Shown piece after piece: positions 6,241 through 13,779 of a DNA stretch of 20,132 nucleotides. Both the position numbers and the translations under genes were made by a program. The notes under the pieces were generated by a model, which was not told where the DNA came from, did not search any database, and was given only the letters and a program-made list of their open reading frames with translations. The DNA comes from Deltaproteobacteria bacterium (GTDB taxonomy: Bacteria; Desulfobacterota; Desulfobaccia; Desulfobaccales; 0-14-0-80-60-11): the NCBI GenBank assembly GCA_023381945.1, contig JAMCQY010000007.1, positions 1 to 20,132 on the forward strand, given 5' to 3'. Numbering within the stretch: position 1 is the first letter of the stretch; each line of letters starts with the position of its first letter.

Positions 6241-7602
6241 ATGGCTGGCTCGATGGTGTGGAAAAAGATGATCATCTCCCTCGGTCCACAGAAGACCGCT
6301 CTTGGTCGAACTCTGAAGAAGATGATGCTCCGGCAGGGGGTTGAAGTCCTTGAATCCTCAGGAGTCGGGGACTTCATAGAAAGTTTGGGTTGCCATAACC
6401 CGAACCTGGCCATGGTCATAGCCTGCAGCGAGGACGGGAGCGACGGTATGCACGCCATCCGGGCCATCCGGCAGCGTGAGCAAGGGATACCCATCATTCT
6501 GGTCGCATCGAGCAGTTCAGAAGCAATGGCCATCGAAGCCCTGAGAAGCGGCGCCACCGATTATCTCAAGGTGCCGGTCAAGCCGGAAGACCTGAAGGAA
6601 AGCCTCAGACGCACTCTTGGTTCCCACTTCTCAGGCTCAACGGCCGAACCGGCCTCCGGCCGACCCGACCCGGATGAGGAGTTGATCATCGGCAACAGCG
6701 CGCCAATTGTAGAACTCACTAATTCCCTCAGGAAAATTGCCGCCACTGATTGCACCGTCCTGATCACCGGCGAGACCGGCACCGGCAAGGAACTGGTAGC
6801 CCGACTGGTGCACCGCTGGAGCCCCAGGAGTGAGAAACCGTGTGTCACTATTAACTGCGCCGCTATCCCCGACACTTTGCTGGAAAGCGAAGTCTTCGGC
6901 TACGAAAGGGGTGCCTTTACGGGGGCTTACTCCAGCCGGGAGGGAGCCATCAAGGCGGCCAACCGGGGGACGCTGTTCTTTGATGAAATTGGTGAAATGA
7001 GTCCTTACGCCCAGGCGAAGATTCTTCGGACCATCGAAAACAAAGAAGTCACTCCGGTGGGCGGCAGGAAGAATCTGCCGGTAAACGTCAGGTTTATCGC
7101 CGCCACCAACCAGGACCTGGAGCAATTGATGAAGGAGGGGAAATTCAGATCAGACCTGTATTTCCGCCTCAACGTGGCCCGGATCCACCTGCCGCCGCTC
7201 AGGGAGCGCAAGGGTGATATTGTTTTGCTGCTCAATTATTTCCGCAAGAGATTTAACCGGAAATTCGGCAAGAAAATCGAAGGCTTCAGCGAAGAAGCCA
7301 TCGCGGCGCTGATCGAATATGATTGGCCGGGTAACGTCCGGGAGCTGAAAAACCTCCTGGAGGCAGCCTTTATCCATGCCCAGGACCAGATCGGGTTGGA
7401 GGACTTGCCGAATTTCTTCCAGGGACAGGGCGATAACCGCGAAAATCTGTCCCAGGAGGAGCGCTCTCTGTTACTGGCCGCGCTCTCCCACAATAACTGG
7501 AATAAAAGCAAAGCCGCGGAACAACTCCGTTGGTCCCGCATGACGCTTTACCGGAAGCTGAAAAAATACCGCATCGATCATCAATCGAGTTGTTGCCTCT
7601 AA
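6241..7602 (+). CDS. Sigma-54 activator with degenerate receiver domain
   Basis: 453 aa, NtrC-like order. Residues about 10-125 fold like a receiver but lack the acidic pair after strand 1 (MIISLGPQ), and the phosphoacceptor position is Ala61 (VIACSEDGSDG where DxxMPGxDG is normal). The Ser/Thr (VASS) and Lys114 of the site remain. The AAA+ core is intact: Walker A GETGTGKE (177-184), GAFTGA (224-229), Walker B LFFDE (Asp248, Glu249), FRSDLYFRL arginine fingers, WPGNVREL. The Fis-type helix-turn-helix is at about 420-446. It should activate sigma-54 promoters without phosphorylation of its own receiver, perhaps by binding a ligand or partner. It lies just before the tad promoter, so it is the most likely direct activator of the pilus operon. 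Start is uncertain: ATG 6241 has a poor RBS, and ATG 6253 or 6268 are alternatives. Confidence 0.9.
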   Translation: MAGSMVWKKMIISLGPQKTALGRTLKKMMLRQGVEVLESSGVGDFIESLGCHNPNLAMVIACSEDGSDGMHAIRAIRQREQGIPIILVASSSSEAMAIEALRSGATDYLKVPVKPEDLKESLRRTLGSHFSGSTAEPASGRPDPDEELIIGNSAPIVELTNSLRKIAATDCTVLITGETGTGKELVARLVHRWSPRSEKPCVTINCAAIPDTLLESEVFGYERGAFTGAYSSREGAIKAANRGTLFFDEIGEMSPYAQAKILRTIENKEVTPVGGRKNLPVNVRFIAATNQDLEQLMKEGKFRSDLYFRLNVARIHLPPLRERKGDIVLLLNYFRKRFNRKFGKKIEGFSEEAIAALIEYDWPGNVRELKNLLEAAFIHAQDQIGLEDLPNFFQGQGDNRENLSQEERSLLLAALSHNNWNKSKAAEQLRWSRMTLYRKLKKYRIDHQSSCCL

Positions 7603-7820
7603 TTTTTGATCTCAAATCATCATAGATCAGTGTTACATCCCTCCCAAATGAGTTTTCTCCAAAGAAATATCGCTAATCTCAAATAATTTTACACATCCCT
7701 ATTTTATCCACACCTAAAGCTAAGTGTCCGCCAGGAAAGGTGTATCGTTTCCATGCCCTGTTCTCACAATTCAGCGAAATAAGAATGGAAATCTCTGTAT
7801 ATTCATATAGTTAAATCAGG

Positions 7821-7837
7821 TGTAACAGGCTGTTACA
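7821..7837. promoter_or_regulatory. Enhancer-like palindrome 1 (TGTAACAG-G-CTGTTACA)
   Basis: Perfect 17-bp palindrome with 8-bp arms and a single central base. Its centre is about 255 bp before the predicted tad transcription start, the normal range for a sigma-54 activator binding site. Just downstream, TGTCA (7843-7847) and TGACA (7856-7860) form a weaker related pair. Confidence 0.65.
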
Positions 7838-7947
7838 GTCATTGTCATATGGCTGTGACACCAGATCAATTTAGCCGTTCTATAAGCTAACCTTTTGAAT
7901 TAGCGTTTATTTTAAACAATTATCGCCTAGCTGAAGACCATAATTCC

Positions 7948-7967
7948 TGTAACACCTCTCTGTTACG
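7948..7967. promoter_or_regulatory. Enhancer-like palindrome 2 (TGTAACA-N6-TGTTACG)
   Basis: Same half-site as palindrome 1 with one mismatch and a spacer of 6 instead of 3 nt. It lies about 130 bp before the predicted transcription start. Repeated sites like these are usual for hexamer-forming activators. Confidence 0.6.
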
Positions 7968-8058
7968 CACTTTCACGGAAATATTTAATCAAGGCTCGCT
8001 CCAATAAAATATGAGAAATCACAAGTACTTAGCTAAATTATTGGATAATCCCGCTCTC

Positions 8059-8074
8059 TGGCATTCATCTTGCT
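8059..8074 (+). promoter_or_regulatory. Sigma-54 (-24/-12) promoter of the tad operon
   Basis: TGGCATTCATCTTGCT: TGGCA at -24 and TTGCT at -12 with exact spacing. Transcription should start near 8085, leaving a leader of about 31 nt before flp ATG 8116. Together with the upstream palindromes and the activator genes around it, this is a strong sigma-54 call. Confidence 0.85.
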
Positions 8075-8115
8075 TAATATATGGCAACTCGAAACGTTAC
8101 TTAGGCGGTGTCCAA

Positions 8116-8283
8116 ATGAATATAAATAACTTCTTCGCAGAGGATCAAGGCGCAGTCGTTACCGAATATGTCGTCTTTGTGGCGGTGATAGGCGTCATTC
8201 TGGCTGTGGGCGTTACGGCGCTTTTCAATGGCATGTCCAGTTTGTTCAATGCCTATGCCCAATACTTCGGGGCCGGCTCCTAA
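8116..8283 (+). CDS. flp: Flp-type major pilin
   Basis: 55-aa prepilin. Leader of 12 residues ending in Gly12, then the mature start AVVTEYVVF with Glu at +5 and Tyr at +6, the exact Flp motif (G/xxxxEY). The following hydrophobic helix (about 13-38) builds the pilus core. The mature protein would be 43 aa, normal for Flp. The leader is cut by the A24 peptidase encoded at 5184. ATG 8116 is chosen because the sigma-54 promoter lies inside the longer open frame and AGGCGG precedes it. It is the first gene of the operon, as expected for the most abundant product. Confidence 0.9.
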   Translation: MNINNFFAEDQGAVVTEYVVFVAVIGVILAVGVTALFNGMSSLFNAYAQYFGAGS

Positions 8284-8424
8284 ATGATCAAGAGATTAGC
8301 GATGAAGAAAAATCCGGTTTGCATCTGGATGAGCGATCCCCAAGGAGGTGAGGCCGGCAGTTATCAGGTTCAGGAATTAAAAGTCAGCAAAAAAACAGGC
8401 ATTAATAAATCTCAAAAAAAATAA
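8284..8424 (+). CDS. Small ORF between the two pilin genes (doubtful)
   Basis: 46 codons beginning directly after the flp stop codon (TAAATG), ending before the ribosome-binding site of the next pilin gene. The product is very basic and hydrophilic (ends VSKKTGINKSQKK) and has no membrane helix. The stretch DPQGGEAGSYQ faintly resembles the processing site of Flp (DQGAVVTEY), so it may be the relic of a pilin copy. No good ribosome-binding sequence is seen. Real translation is uncertain. Confidence 0.25.
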   Translation: MIKRLAMKKNPVCIWMSDPQGGEAGSYQVQELKVSKKTGINKSQKK

Positions 8425-8445
8425 AAAAACGGAGGAAAAAGGAAA

Positions 8446-8646
8446 ATGAACAGCATCAAAAGGTTTTTGGTCGACGATTCGGGTACCGCTGAAGCGACCT
8501 CCACGGTCATCATGATCGCCGCCGTTGGCATCCTGCTTGCCGCGGGCCTGATGCTCTGGTACGGACATATTACCACCTTCTTCACTAATGCCGGCGTCAA
8601 ATTGGACGCTGCTGGTAACAATTTCGTCCTGCCCGTGGCCTCGTAA
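8446..8646 (+). CDS. Flp-like minor pilin with unusual processing site
   Basis: 66 aa, preceded by GGAGG at 8431-8435. N-terminal basic leader MNSIKRFLVDDSG, then TAEATSTVIMIAAVGILLAAGLML, a pilin-like hydrophobic helix (about 17-39), and a longer C-terminal part than Flp. Gly13 is followed by Glu at +3 rather than +5, and there is no Tyr at +6 (Ser instead). Placed between flp and tadE and similar in architecture to class III prepilins, it is most likely a second Flp-type or minor pilin. Cleavage by the resident peptidase should be checked because of the displaced Glu. Confidence 0.75.
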   Translation: MNSIKRFLVDDSGTAEATSTVIMIAAVGILLAAGLMLWYGHITTFFTNAGVKLDAAGNNFVLPVAS

Positions 8647-8659
8647 TGGCGTCCTGGAG

Positions 8660-8684
8660 TGGGCCCTTGCCGATCAAGGGCCCA
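8660..8684 (+). other. Strong hairpin between pilin genes and tadE
   Basis: TGGGCCCTTG (8660-8669), loop CCGAT, CAAGGGCCCA (8675-8684): a perfect 10-bp GC-rich stem without a T-tract, 14 nt after the stop of the pilin-like gene. Such hairpins often protect upstream pilin mRNA or lower read-through into assembly genes. Confidence 0.6.
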
Positions 8685-8733
8685 TCCACACATGAGCAAT
8701 ACGTGAATTAGAGACCTTAAGGGAGGCTGCAAG

Positions 8734-9192
8734 GTGAATCTCATGTCCTGGAATTGCCCAAAACCTCACAAGCTTTCACCCAGGGACCGGGAAAGCGGGG
8801 TGGTGGCAGTGGAATTTATCTTCCTCCTCCCCATCCTGTTGTTGATCGTGGTGGGCATTATCGAATTCGGCCACCTGTTTGCCGTGCGCCACACGCTCAC
8901 CAATGCCAGCCGGGAAGGAGCCCGGGCCGCCGTGGTCTATAACGACATGGTCGGCACCCCCGCCCGAATCACCTTTGCCGATACGCAGGCTAAAGCGGCG
9001 GTGAATAAATACCTGCAAGATACGCAGTTTGCCGGCGCCTGGACCGTGACCGACACGGTGGCAGGGAGCAATAGCGGAGACCTGGTCAAGGTGACGGTGA
9101 CCGCGCCAGGCAGTCTGCTCCTGTTAGACACTTTCATCCCGGCTCTGAAGAATGTCACAGTTTCGGCTGAGACCACCATGAGAATGGAGTGA
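8734..9192 (+). CDS. tadE: TadE-like pseudopilin
   Basis: 152 aa. The N-terminal leader ends ESG22 and is followed by VVAVEFIFLLPILLLIVVGIIEF, with Glu at +5 and Phe at +6, the TadE processing motif. One membrane helix (about 25-45) precedes a periplasmic domain that begins with the conserved ASREGARAAVV. TadE-type pseudopilins are minor, peptidase-processed proteins needed for Flp pilus assembly. GTG 8734 is chosen since GGGAGG lies 7 nt before it; ATG 8743 is too far. The stop is 10 nt before cpaB. Confidence 0.88.
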   Translation: MNLMSWNCPKPHKLSPRDRESGVVAVEFIFLLPILLLIVVGIIEFGHLFAVRHTLTNASREGARAAVVYNDMVGTPARITFADTQAKAAVNKYLQDTQFAGAWTVTDTVAGSNSGDLVKVTVTAPGSLLLLDTFIPALKNVTVSAETTMRME

Positions 9193-9202
9193 GGAACAAA
9201 CC

Positions 9203-10024
9203 ATGAAATTACCACCAGGTTTAAAGTACATAATAATGGCCGGCGTCGCCGGGGTAGTGGCGGTTTTGTTGGCGCATTCCTACATCACCAGCAAAATCAT
9301 CCAGCCTCTGAAACCTACCAGCACGGTCGTGGTTGCCGAGGCTGAAATCTCTCCGGGCATGGCTCTATCCAGCCGGGTGCTCCAAACCGCCACCTGGCCC
9401 AGGGAAATCACGCCTCCTTCGGCTATGAGCAATCTAGCCGCCTTGGAAGGACGGGTTGCTGCCATGCCCATCGCCAAAGGCGAACCGATTCTTCCCAGTA
9501 AGCTGGCTCCGGAAGGCACCGCCGCCGGTTTGGGCGGGCTGCTGGATCCGGACCGGCTGGCCGTGACCGTTAAAACCGATGAGGTATCCGGGGTGGCCGG
9601 CTTCATCAACCCCGGCGACCGTATTGATGTTTTGATGGACATGCAAGGGGCAGGCGCCAATTCGGACCATCTTTCGAAGCTGATTCTGCAGAACCTGAAG
9701 GTCCTGAGCAAAGGACAGATCTGGGATCAAACTGCGGACAAGAAACCCCAGGTGGTGCCTACAGTCACTCTGGAGGTCACTCCTGAGCAGGCTGAGGTGC
9801 TGAATCTCGCCAGCTTCCAGGGAAAAATCCGCCTGGCGCTGCGCAATCAGATCAATAAACAATGTTTCGACACCCGCGGCATTGATACGGCCCGCCTGTG
9901 CAGCAATGCCACCGCCGCCGCGGTGGCCGCGCCCCATGTGGCGGCGAGCACCCCTGCTCCCAAAAACAAAATCAGGGCGGTTCAGGTCATCAAAGGGATG
10001 CAAGTATCGCAAGCCGAATTTTGA
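9203..10024 (+). CDS. cpaB: CpaB/RcpC pilus assembly protein (SAF domain)
   Basis: 273 aa. N-terminal membrane anchor (about 10-25), then a SAF domain (about 40-105: STVVVAEAEISPGMAL, MPIAKGEPIL), and a second conserved region beginning at LAVTVKTDEVSGVAGFINPGDRIDVLM (about 113-140) with a further beta-rich part. CpaB/RcpC sits in the periplasm and helps the secretin and pilus assemble. Its partner secretin RcpA/CpaC normally follows it directly, but here the next gene is cpaE. The C-terminal part is low-complexity Ala-rich (about 234-253). Confidence 0.88.
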   Translation: MKLPPGLKYIIMAGVAGVVAVLLAHSYITSKIIQPLKPTSTVVVAEAEISPGMALSSRVLQTATWPREITPPSAMSNLAALEGRVAAMPIAKGEPILPSKLAPEGTAAGLGGLLDPDRLAVTVKTDEVSGVAGFINPGDRIDVLMDMQGAGANSDHLSKLILQNLKVLSKGQIWDQTADKKPQVVPTVTLEVTPEQAEVLNLASFQGKIRLALRNQINKQCFDTRGIDTARLCSNATAAAVAAPHVAASTPAPKNKIRAVQVIKGMQVSQAEF

Positions 10025-10135
10025 CCCCCCACCTGGATGCCTAGAAGAGACATTAAACATGTTATCCCAAGCTTTTTATGCCAGATACGGTGCCCATGGT
10101 CTGCTGACGAGGCCGATTAGTAGCAAGGGGGACAT

Positions 10136-11368
10136 ATGAATTCTCAACCTCTCTCCATCTCAGTGCTCTACGGAACCGGAATTCCCAATCCAGAGTACCG
10201 GGAGCTGCTGTCCAGAATCGATGATCTCAAGCCGGTAAGAGAGGCTTCGGACCCGGCGGCCTTCTTCAATCAACACGCCGCGAGTCCTCCCGATCTGGTT
10301 CTGGTAGACCTGGATGGATCGGCCTCAGTCCCCCCCTGGCTCAGTTTGGTCACTACGCTTTTGCCGCAAACCGAAGTCATGGTTTGCTCCCACAGCCGGG
10401 ACCCGGATTTTCTCATCGAGATCATGAAACTGCGCGCAGGGGGGTTCATGCCCCTGCCTCTGAATCGGGAAGACCTTCTGGGGGTCCTGGCCAGGGTCAA
10501 GGCGGAGAAAAAAACAAGGCAGGCTTCTCTCAATAACCAAATCTTGGCGGTGACCGGCAGCAAGGGCGGAGTGGGAACCACGACGGTGGCCACCAATCTG
10601 GCGGTGGCCATGGCTGAGATGGTCCCCGAGGGTGTCATTTTGGTCGACCTGGCCAGACCCTTCCCCCAGGTGGGCCAGTTCCTGGATTTGAAATGCCACC
10701 ACTCCATGAAGGACCTGGTGGACAGCGCCGACACCCTGGATCCGATATTTTTAAAGAAGATTGTCCAGCGGCATAAGTCCGGCTTGGGGGTCCTCCTCAA
10801 TTACCCCGATTATCACCGCAGGTCCAATTTGGTTCCCAACATTGAGGCCATGCGCAAGATTTTCGCCATGCTGCGCGCCTCTTACCATTGGGTGGTGGTG
10901 GACCTGGGCATATGGCTGGACTCATTTTATTCCCAGATACTTGCTGTGGCCGACCAGATTTTGCTGGTTACGGAACTAACCTTGCCGAACTTGCAAAATC
11001 TGAGGATCCTCAAATCCTTATTCCATGACTGGGATCTTTCTGATCGAGAAATCAAGATAGTAGTCAATCGCTACCTCAAAAATTACGCTCTCGGACTCAA
11101 GGATTTAGAAAACCTGACGCATCGGCTGGCCGTGCGAACCTTGCCTGACGAACATCACACTTTGCTCGAAGCCGTCAATCAAGGTGAGGCTTTGAATGAA
11201 CTGGCGCCCAGATCGAGAATGTGGCGGCAGCTGAGGAGCATGGCCGCTGAACTGATAGATCAGCAGAAAAATCTCGAATCTGACAATGACGTGGTGGTTA
11301 AGCAACCAGGTTTCTTAAAAAGACTCATGAAGCGGGGTGATGATCATGTCGTGGTTACCGCGGGATAA
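10136..11368 (+). CDS. cpaE: CpaE/TadZ-like pilus localisation ATPase
   Basis: 410 aa. An atypical receiver-like domain (about 5-125; possible acceptor Asp58 in LVDLDG) is followed by a ParA/MinD-type ATPase with the deviant Walker A GSKGGVGTTT (141-150), a VILVDLA strand, and VVVDLG. In the family this protein places the Tad machine at a cell pole or other site. The canonical second Asp of the DLDL motif is Ala here (VDLARPF), so membrane or ATP cycling may differ. The ribosome-binding sequence AAGGGGG precedes ATG 10136. The end overlaps cpaF by about 23-30 nt. The 111-nt gap before it has only a 26-codon frame that I do not accept. Confidence 0.87.
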   Translation: MNSQPLSISVLYGTGIPNPEYRELLSRIDDLKPVREASDPAAFFNQHAASPPDLVLVDLDGSASVPPWLSLVTTLLPQTEVMVCSHSRDPDFLIEIMKLRAGGFMPLPLNREDLLGVLARVKAEKKTRQASLNNQILAVTGSKGGVGTTTVATNLAVAMAEMVPEGVILVDLARPFPQVGQFLDLKCHHSMKDLVDSADTLDPIFLKKIVQRHKSGLGVLLNYPDYHRRSNLVPNIEAMRKIFAMLRASYHWVVVDLGIWLDSFYSQILAVADQILLVTELTLPNLQNLRILKSLFHDWDLSDREIKIVVNRYLKNYALGLKDLENLTHRLAVRTLPDEHHTLLEAVNQGEALNELAPRSRMWRQLRSMAAELIDQQKNLESDNDVVVKQPGFLKRLMKRGDDHVVVTAG

Positions 11369-12758
11369 ACGCGAGGATAATGGCTCCCGGGGAGTGCCGC
11401 CGCTGAGCAAATTAGGCGAAGAATCTCTTCAGGAAGGGCAAAATAATTCCCGGGAGACCCATCTCTATGAGGTGAAGAGCCGCCTGCACCGCTCCCTGGT
11501 GGAACGCCTGAATGTCCCGCAGATGCAGGGCATGGGCAGCCAGCAGGTAGCCTCGGAAATCCGCCGGGCGGTATCTCAGCTTCTGGAGGAAGATGCCTTC
11601 CCATTGAACCTGGAAGAGCGGACCCGGCTGACCCAGGACCTGGAATTTGAAATTCTTGGATTGGGGCCTCTGGAGCCGCTGGTCAGGGATAATACGATCT
11701 CGGATATCCTGGTCAACCGGTATGATGAGATCTTCATTGAGCGGAATGGCCTCATGCAGCTCACGGAGGTGCGCTTTCGCGACAACGCCCATCTGATGAA
11801 GATCATCAACAAGATTGTGAGTAACATCGGCCGCAGAATCGATGAATCTTCGCCTATGGTGGATGCCCGGCTGCCGGACGGCTCCCGGGTCAACGCCATC
11901 ATTCCGCCGCTCGCCCTGGACGGTCCGGTGCTCTCGATCCGCAGATTCATGGTGATGCGCCCCACGATGGACGAGTTGCTGTCCCGGGGCTCCATCACCA
12001 AGGAAATGGCCGAGGTGCTTCAGGCCATTGTACAGTCCAAGGTCAACATTCTGGTTTCGGGCGGGACCGGCAGCGGCAAAACCACCATGCTCAATATCCT
12101 CTCTTCCTATCTGGACACCGATGAGCGCATTGTGACCATCGAAGATGCCGCTGAACTCCAGTTGCAGAAACACAACGTCGTGCGGCTGGAAACCCGCCCG
12201 CCCAATATTGAAGGCAAAGGGGAGATCACCCAGAGAGAACTGGTCAAAAACGCCTTGCGTATGCGGCCGGACCGTATAATCGTGGGCGAGGTGCGGGGCC
12301 CCGAGGTCATGGATATGTTTCAGGCCATGAATACCGGGCACGAGGGCTCGATGACCACCATTCACGCCAATGGCACCCGGGATGCCCTGCTACGGTTGGA
12401 GACCATGGTCAACCTGGCCGGCTATCAGATTCCCCAGAAAGCCCTGCGCAATTTGATCAGCTCTTCGGTGGAGGCCGTCGTCCATCTGGCGCGCCATACT
12501 GATGGCGTCCGCCGGGTCGTCTCCATCTCGGAAATTACCGGCATGGAGAACGAAGTGATCAGTCTCCAGGATATTTTCGTCTTCGATCGTCATGGCACCG
12601 CGGATGACGGACAAGTTTTGGGCCAGTATATCTCCACCGGGATCAGGCCGAAATTCGCCGGCCGGTGCAAGATATACGGTCACCCCATTCCGGATCATTA
12701 TTTCATGCCCCAGAAGAAGGAAAGATCCTCCAAAGGATTTTTCGGAGCAGGCAGGTGA
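11346..12758 (+). CDS. cpaF: CpaF/TadA pilus assembly ATPase
   Basis: About 470 aa; cytoplasmic secretion ATPase (PilT/VirB11 superfamily) that drives Flp pilus extension and probably retraction. Visible: N-terminal helical part; Walker A SGGTGSGKTTM (about residue 238-247); Asp-box region RIVTIEDAAELQL; HNVVRLETRPPN; Walker B with RIIVGEVRGPEVMDMFQAMNTGHEGSMTTIHAN including the His box. All hallmarks are intact. Possible starts are GTG 11337, ATG 11340 and ATG 11346; I choose 11346 since GGGGTGAT just before it matches the 16S tail well. It starts within cpaE, so the two are translationally coupled. Confidence 0.94.
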   Translation: MSWLPRDKREDNGSRGVPPLSKLGEESLQEGQNNSRETHLYEVKSRLHRSLVERLNVPQMQGMGSQQVASEIRRAVSQLLEEDAFPLNLEERTRLTQDLEFEILGLGPLEPLVRDNTISDILVNRYDEIFIERNGLMQLTEVRFRDNAHLMKIINKIVSNIGRRIDESSPMVDARLPDGSRVNAIIPPLALDGPVLSIRRFMVMRPTMDELLSRGSITKEMAEVLQAIVQSKVNILVSGGTGSGKTTMLNILSSYLDTDERIVTIEDAAELQLQKHNVVRLETRPPNIEGKGEITQRELVKNALRMRPDRIIVGEVRGPEVMDMFQAMNTGHEGSMTTIHANGTRDALLRLETMVNLAGYQIPQKALRNLISSSVEAVVHLARHTDGVRRVVSISEITGMENEVISLQDIFVFDRHGTADDGQVLGQYISTGIRPKFAGRCKIYGHPIPDHYFMPQKKERSSKGFFGAGR

Positions 12759-12761
12759 GCC

Positions 12762-13757
12762 ATGTGGAACATTACTTTTAAAGATTTTTGGTACGCCGCG
12801 ACTCTCGCCGCCATTTTGGTGGCCGTGATTCTGCTCATGGTGGCAGTTTATCAATTAGTTATCGTACCAAGCCGCAAACGGGCGAAGGTCAGCCGGCGAC
12901 TGAAAGAAGGTGCTCAACATAAATTGCTGGCCATTCAGATCCTCAAGGAACAGGCGGCAGATCGGCACGTTGGCTGGGAAAAACTTTTGGCCACGTTAAT
13001 CGGCCCCAACCGGCTGGCGAAGCTAAGGGTCCGCATGCAGCAGGCGGACATTCATTATGGTCCCGGCATTTTCGTCAGGAGAAGTTTTTACCTCGTCGGC
13101 TTAGGTTTGGTGGTAGGCGGCTGGGCGCTTCACAGCTGGTTTTTGGGAGTACTGCTGGGCTGTGGTTTGGGCGCCGTGCCGTTTTTCTTCATCAAGCGGA
13201 AGAGTGAGCGCAAAACCAAGAAATTTGAAGCCCAGATGCCGGATGCCATGGAACTCCTGGCCCGGTCACTCCGTGCCGGCCATACCCTGCCTTCGGCCAT
13301 CGAATTGACCGGCGAGCAGATGGATAATCCGATGGGCGCGGAAATGACGATCGCCTACGAAGAACAGCAGTTTGGCCTCAGCACCTCTGAGGTCCTGCTC
13401 CATATGCTGGACCGGGTTGACAGCATGGATCTCCGCTATTTTGTCGCTGCAGTCTTGATTCAACAGGAAACCGGCGGAAATCTCGCCGAACTCATGGAAA
13501 ACATCGCGATGGTGATCAGAAGCCGGCTGAATTTTAAATCCAAGGTCCGGTCTCTCACCGCCATGGGCCGCATCTCCACCACGATTATGATTATTGCCCC
13601 GATAGCCGCATTTATGGCTCTCATGCTGGTGGCTCATACTTATGAAAAAGCGCTCCTGGAAACCTCAGCCGGCAAGACCATGCTCATGACCGGCGGAGTA
13701 TTGGTTTTTATCGGCGCCTATTTTCTCAAAAAGATGATCAAAGCCGTCGAGACTTAA
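12762..13757 (+). CDS. tadB: TadB inner-membrane platform protein
   Basis: 331 aa. Membrane segments near 12-34, 105-145 (two), 270-292 and 303-323, and a type II secretion F domain at about 155-290 (FEAQMPDAMELLARSLRAGH, EEQQFGL, QQETGGNLAELMENIA, KVRSLTAMGR). Together with TadC it forms the inner-membrane base on which the CpaF ATPase acts. Only 3 nt separate it from cpaF, and GCAGGTGAG precedes the start. Confidence 0.93.
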   Translation: MWNITFKDFWYAATLAAILVAVILLMVAVYQLVIVPSRKRAKVSRRLKEGAQHKLLAIQILKEQAADRHVGWEKLLATLIGPNRLAKLRVRMQQADIHYGPGIFVRRSFYLVGLGLVVGGWALHSWFLGVLLGCGLGAVPFFFIKRKSERKTKKFEAQMPDAMELLARSLRAGHTLPSAIELTGEQMDNPMGAEMTIAYEEQQFGLSTSEVLLHMLDRVDSMDLRYFVAAVLIQQETGGNLAELMENIAMVIRSRLNFKSKVRSLTAMGRISTTIMIIAPIAAFMALMLVAHTYEKALLETSAGKTMLMTGGVLVFIGAYFLKKMIKAVET

Positions 13758-13779
13758 TCTCGGCCAGGGAGAAACTACG

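Larger units (their letters stand above)
7603..8115. other. Regulatory region of the tad operon
   Basis: AT-rich, with no gene. An open frame entering from 8011 spans the sigma-54 promoter, so the real coding start of flp is ATG 8116. The region has a TGTTACA half site (7631-7637), two TGTAACA inverted repeats, a TGTCA/TGACA pair and the -24/-12 promoter at 8059-8074. Confidence 0.7.

Noticed and set aside
6074..6271. 65-codon frame upstream of the pseudo-receiver activator
   Set aside because: No family resemblance, no ribosome-binding sequence, overlaps the next gene and contains the candidate sigma-54 promoter.
8011..8115. N-terminal extension of the flp frame
   Set aside because: The -24/-12 promoter lies within it, and the Flp leader from ATG 8116 has normal length.
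8655..8671. TGGAGTGGGCCCTTGC as a sigma-54 promoter for tadE
   Set aside because: Spacing is one base too long and the sequence is part of a strong hairpin.
10059..10139. 26-codon frame between cpaB and cpaE, stop overlapping the cpaE start
   Set aside because: No ribosome-binding site and no recognisable feature; far too small to be the missing secretin.
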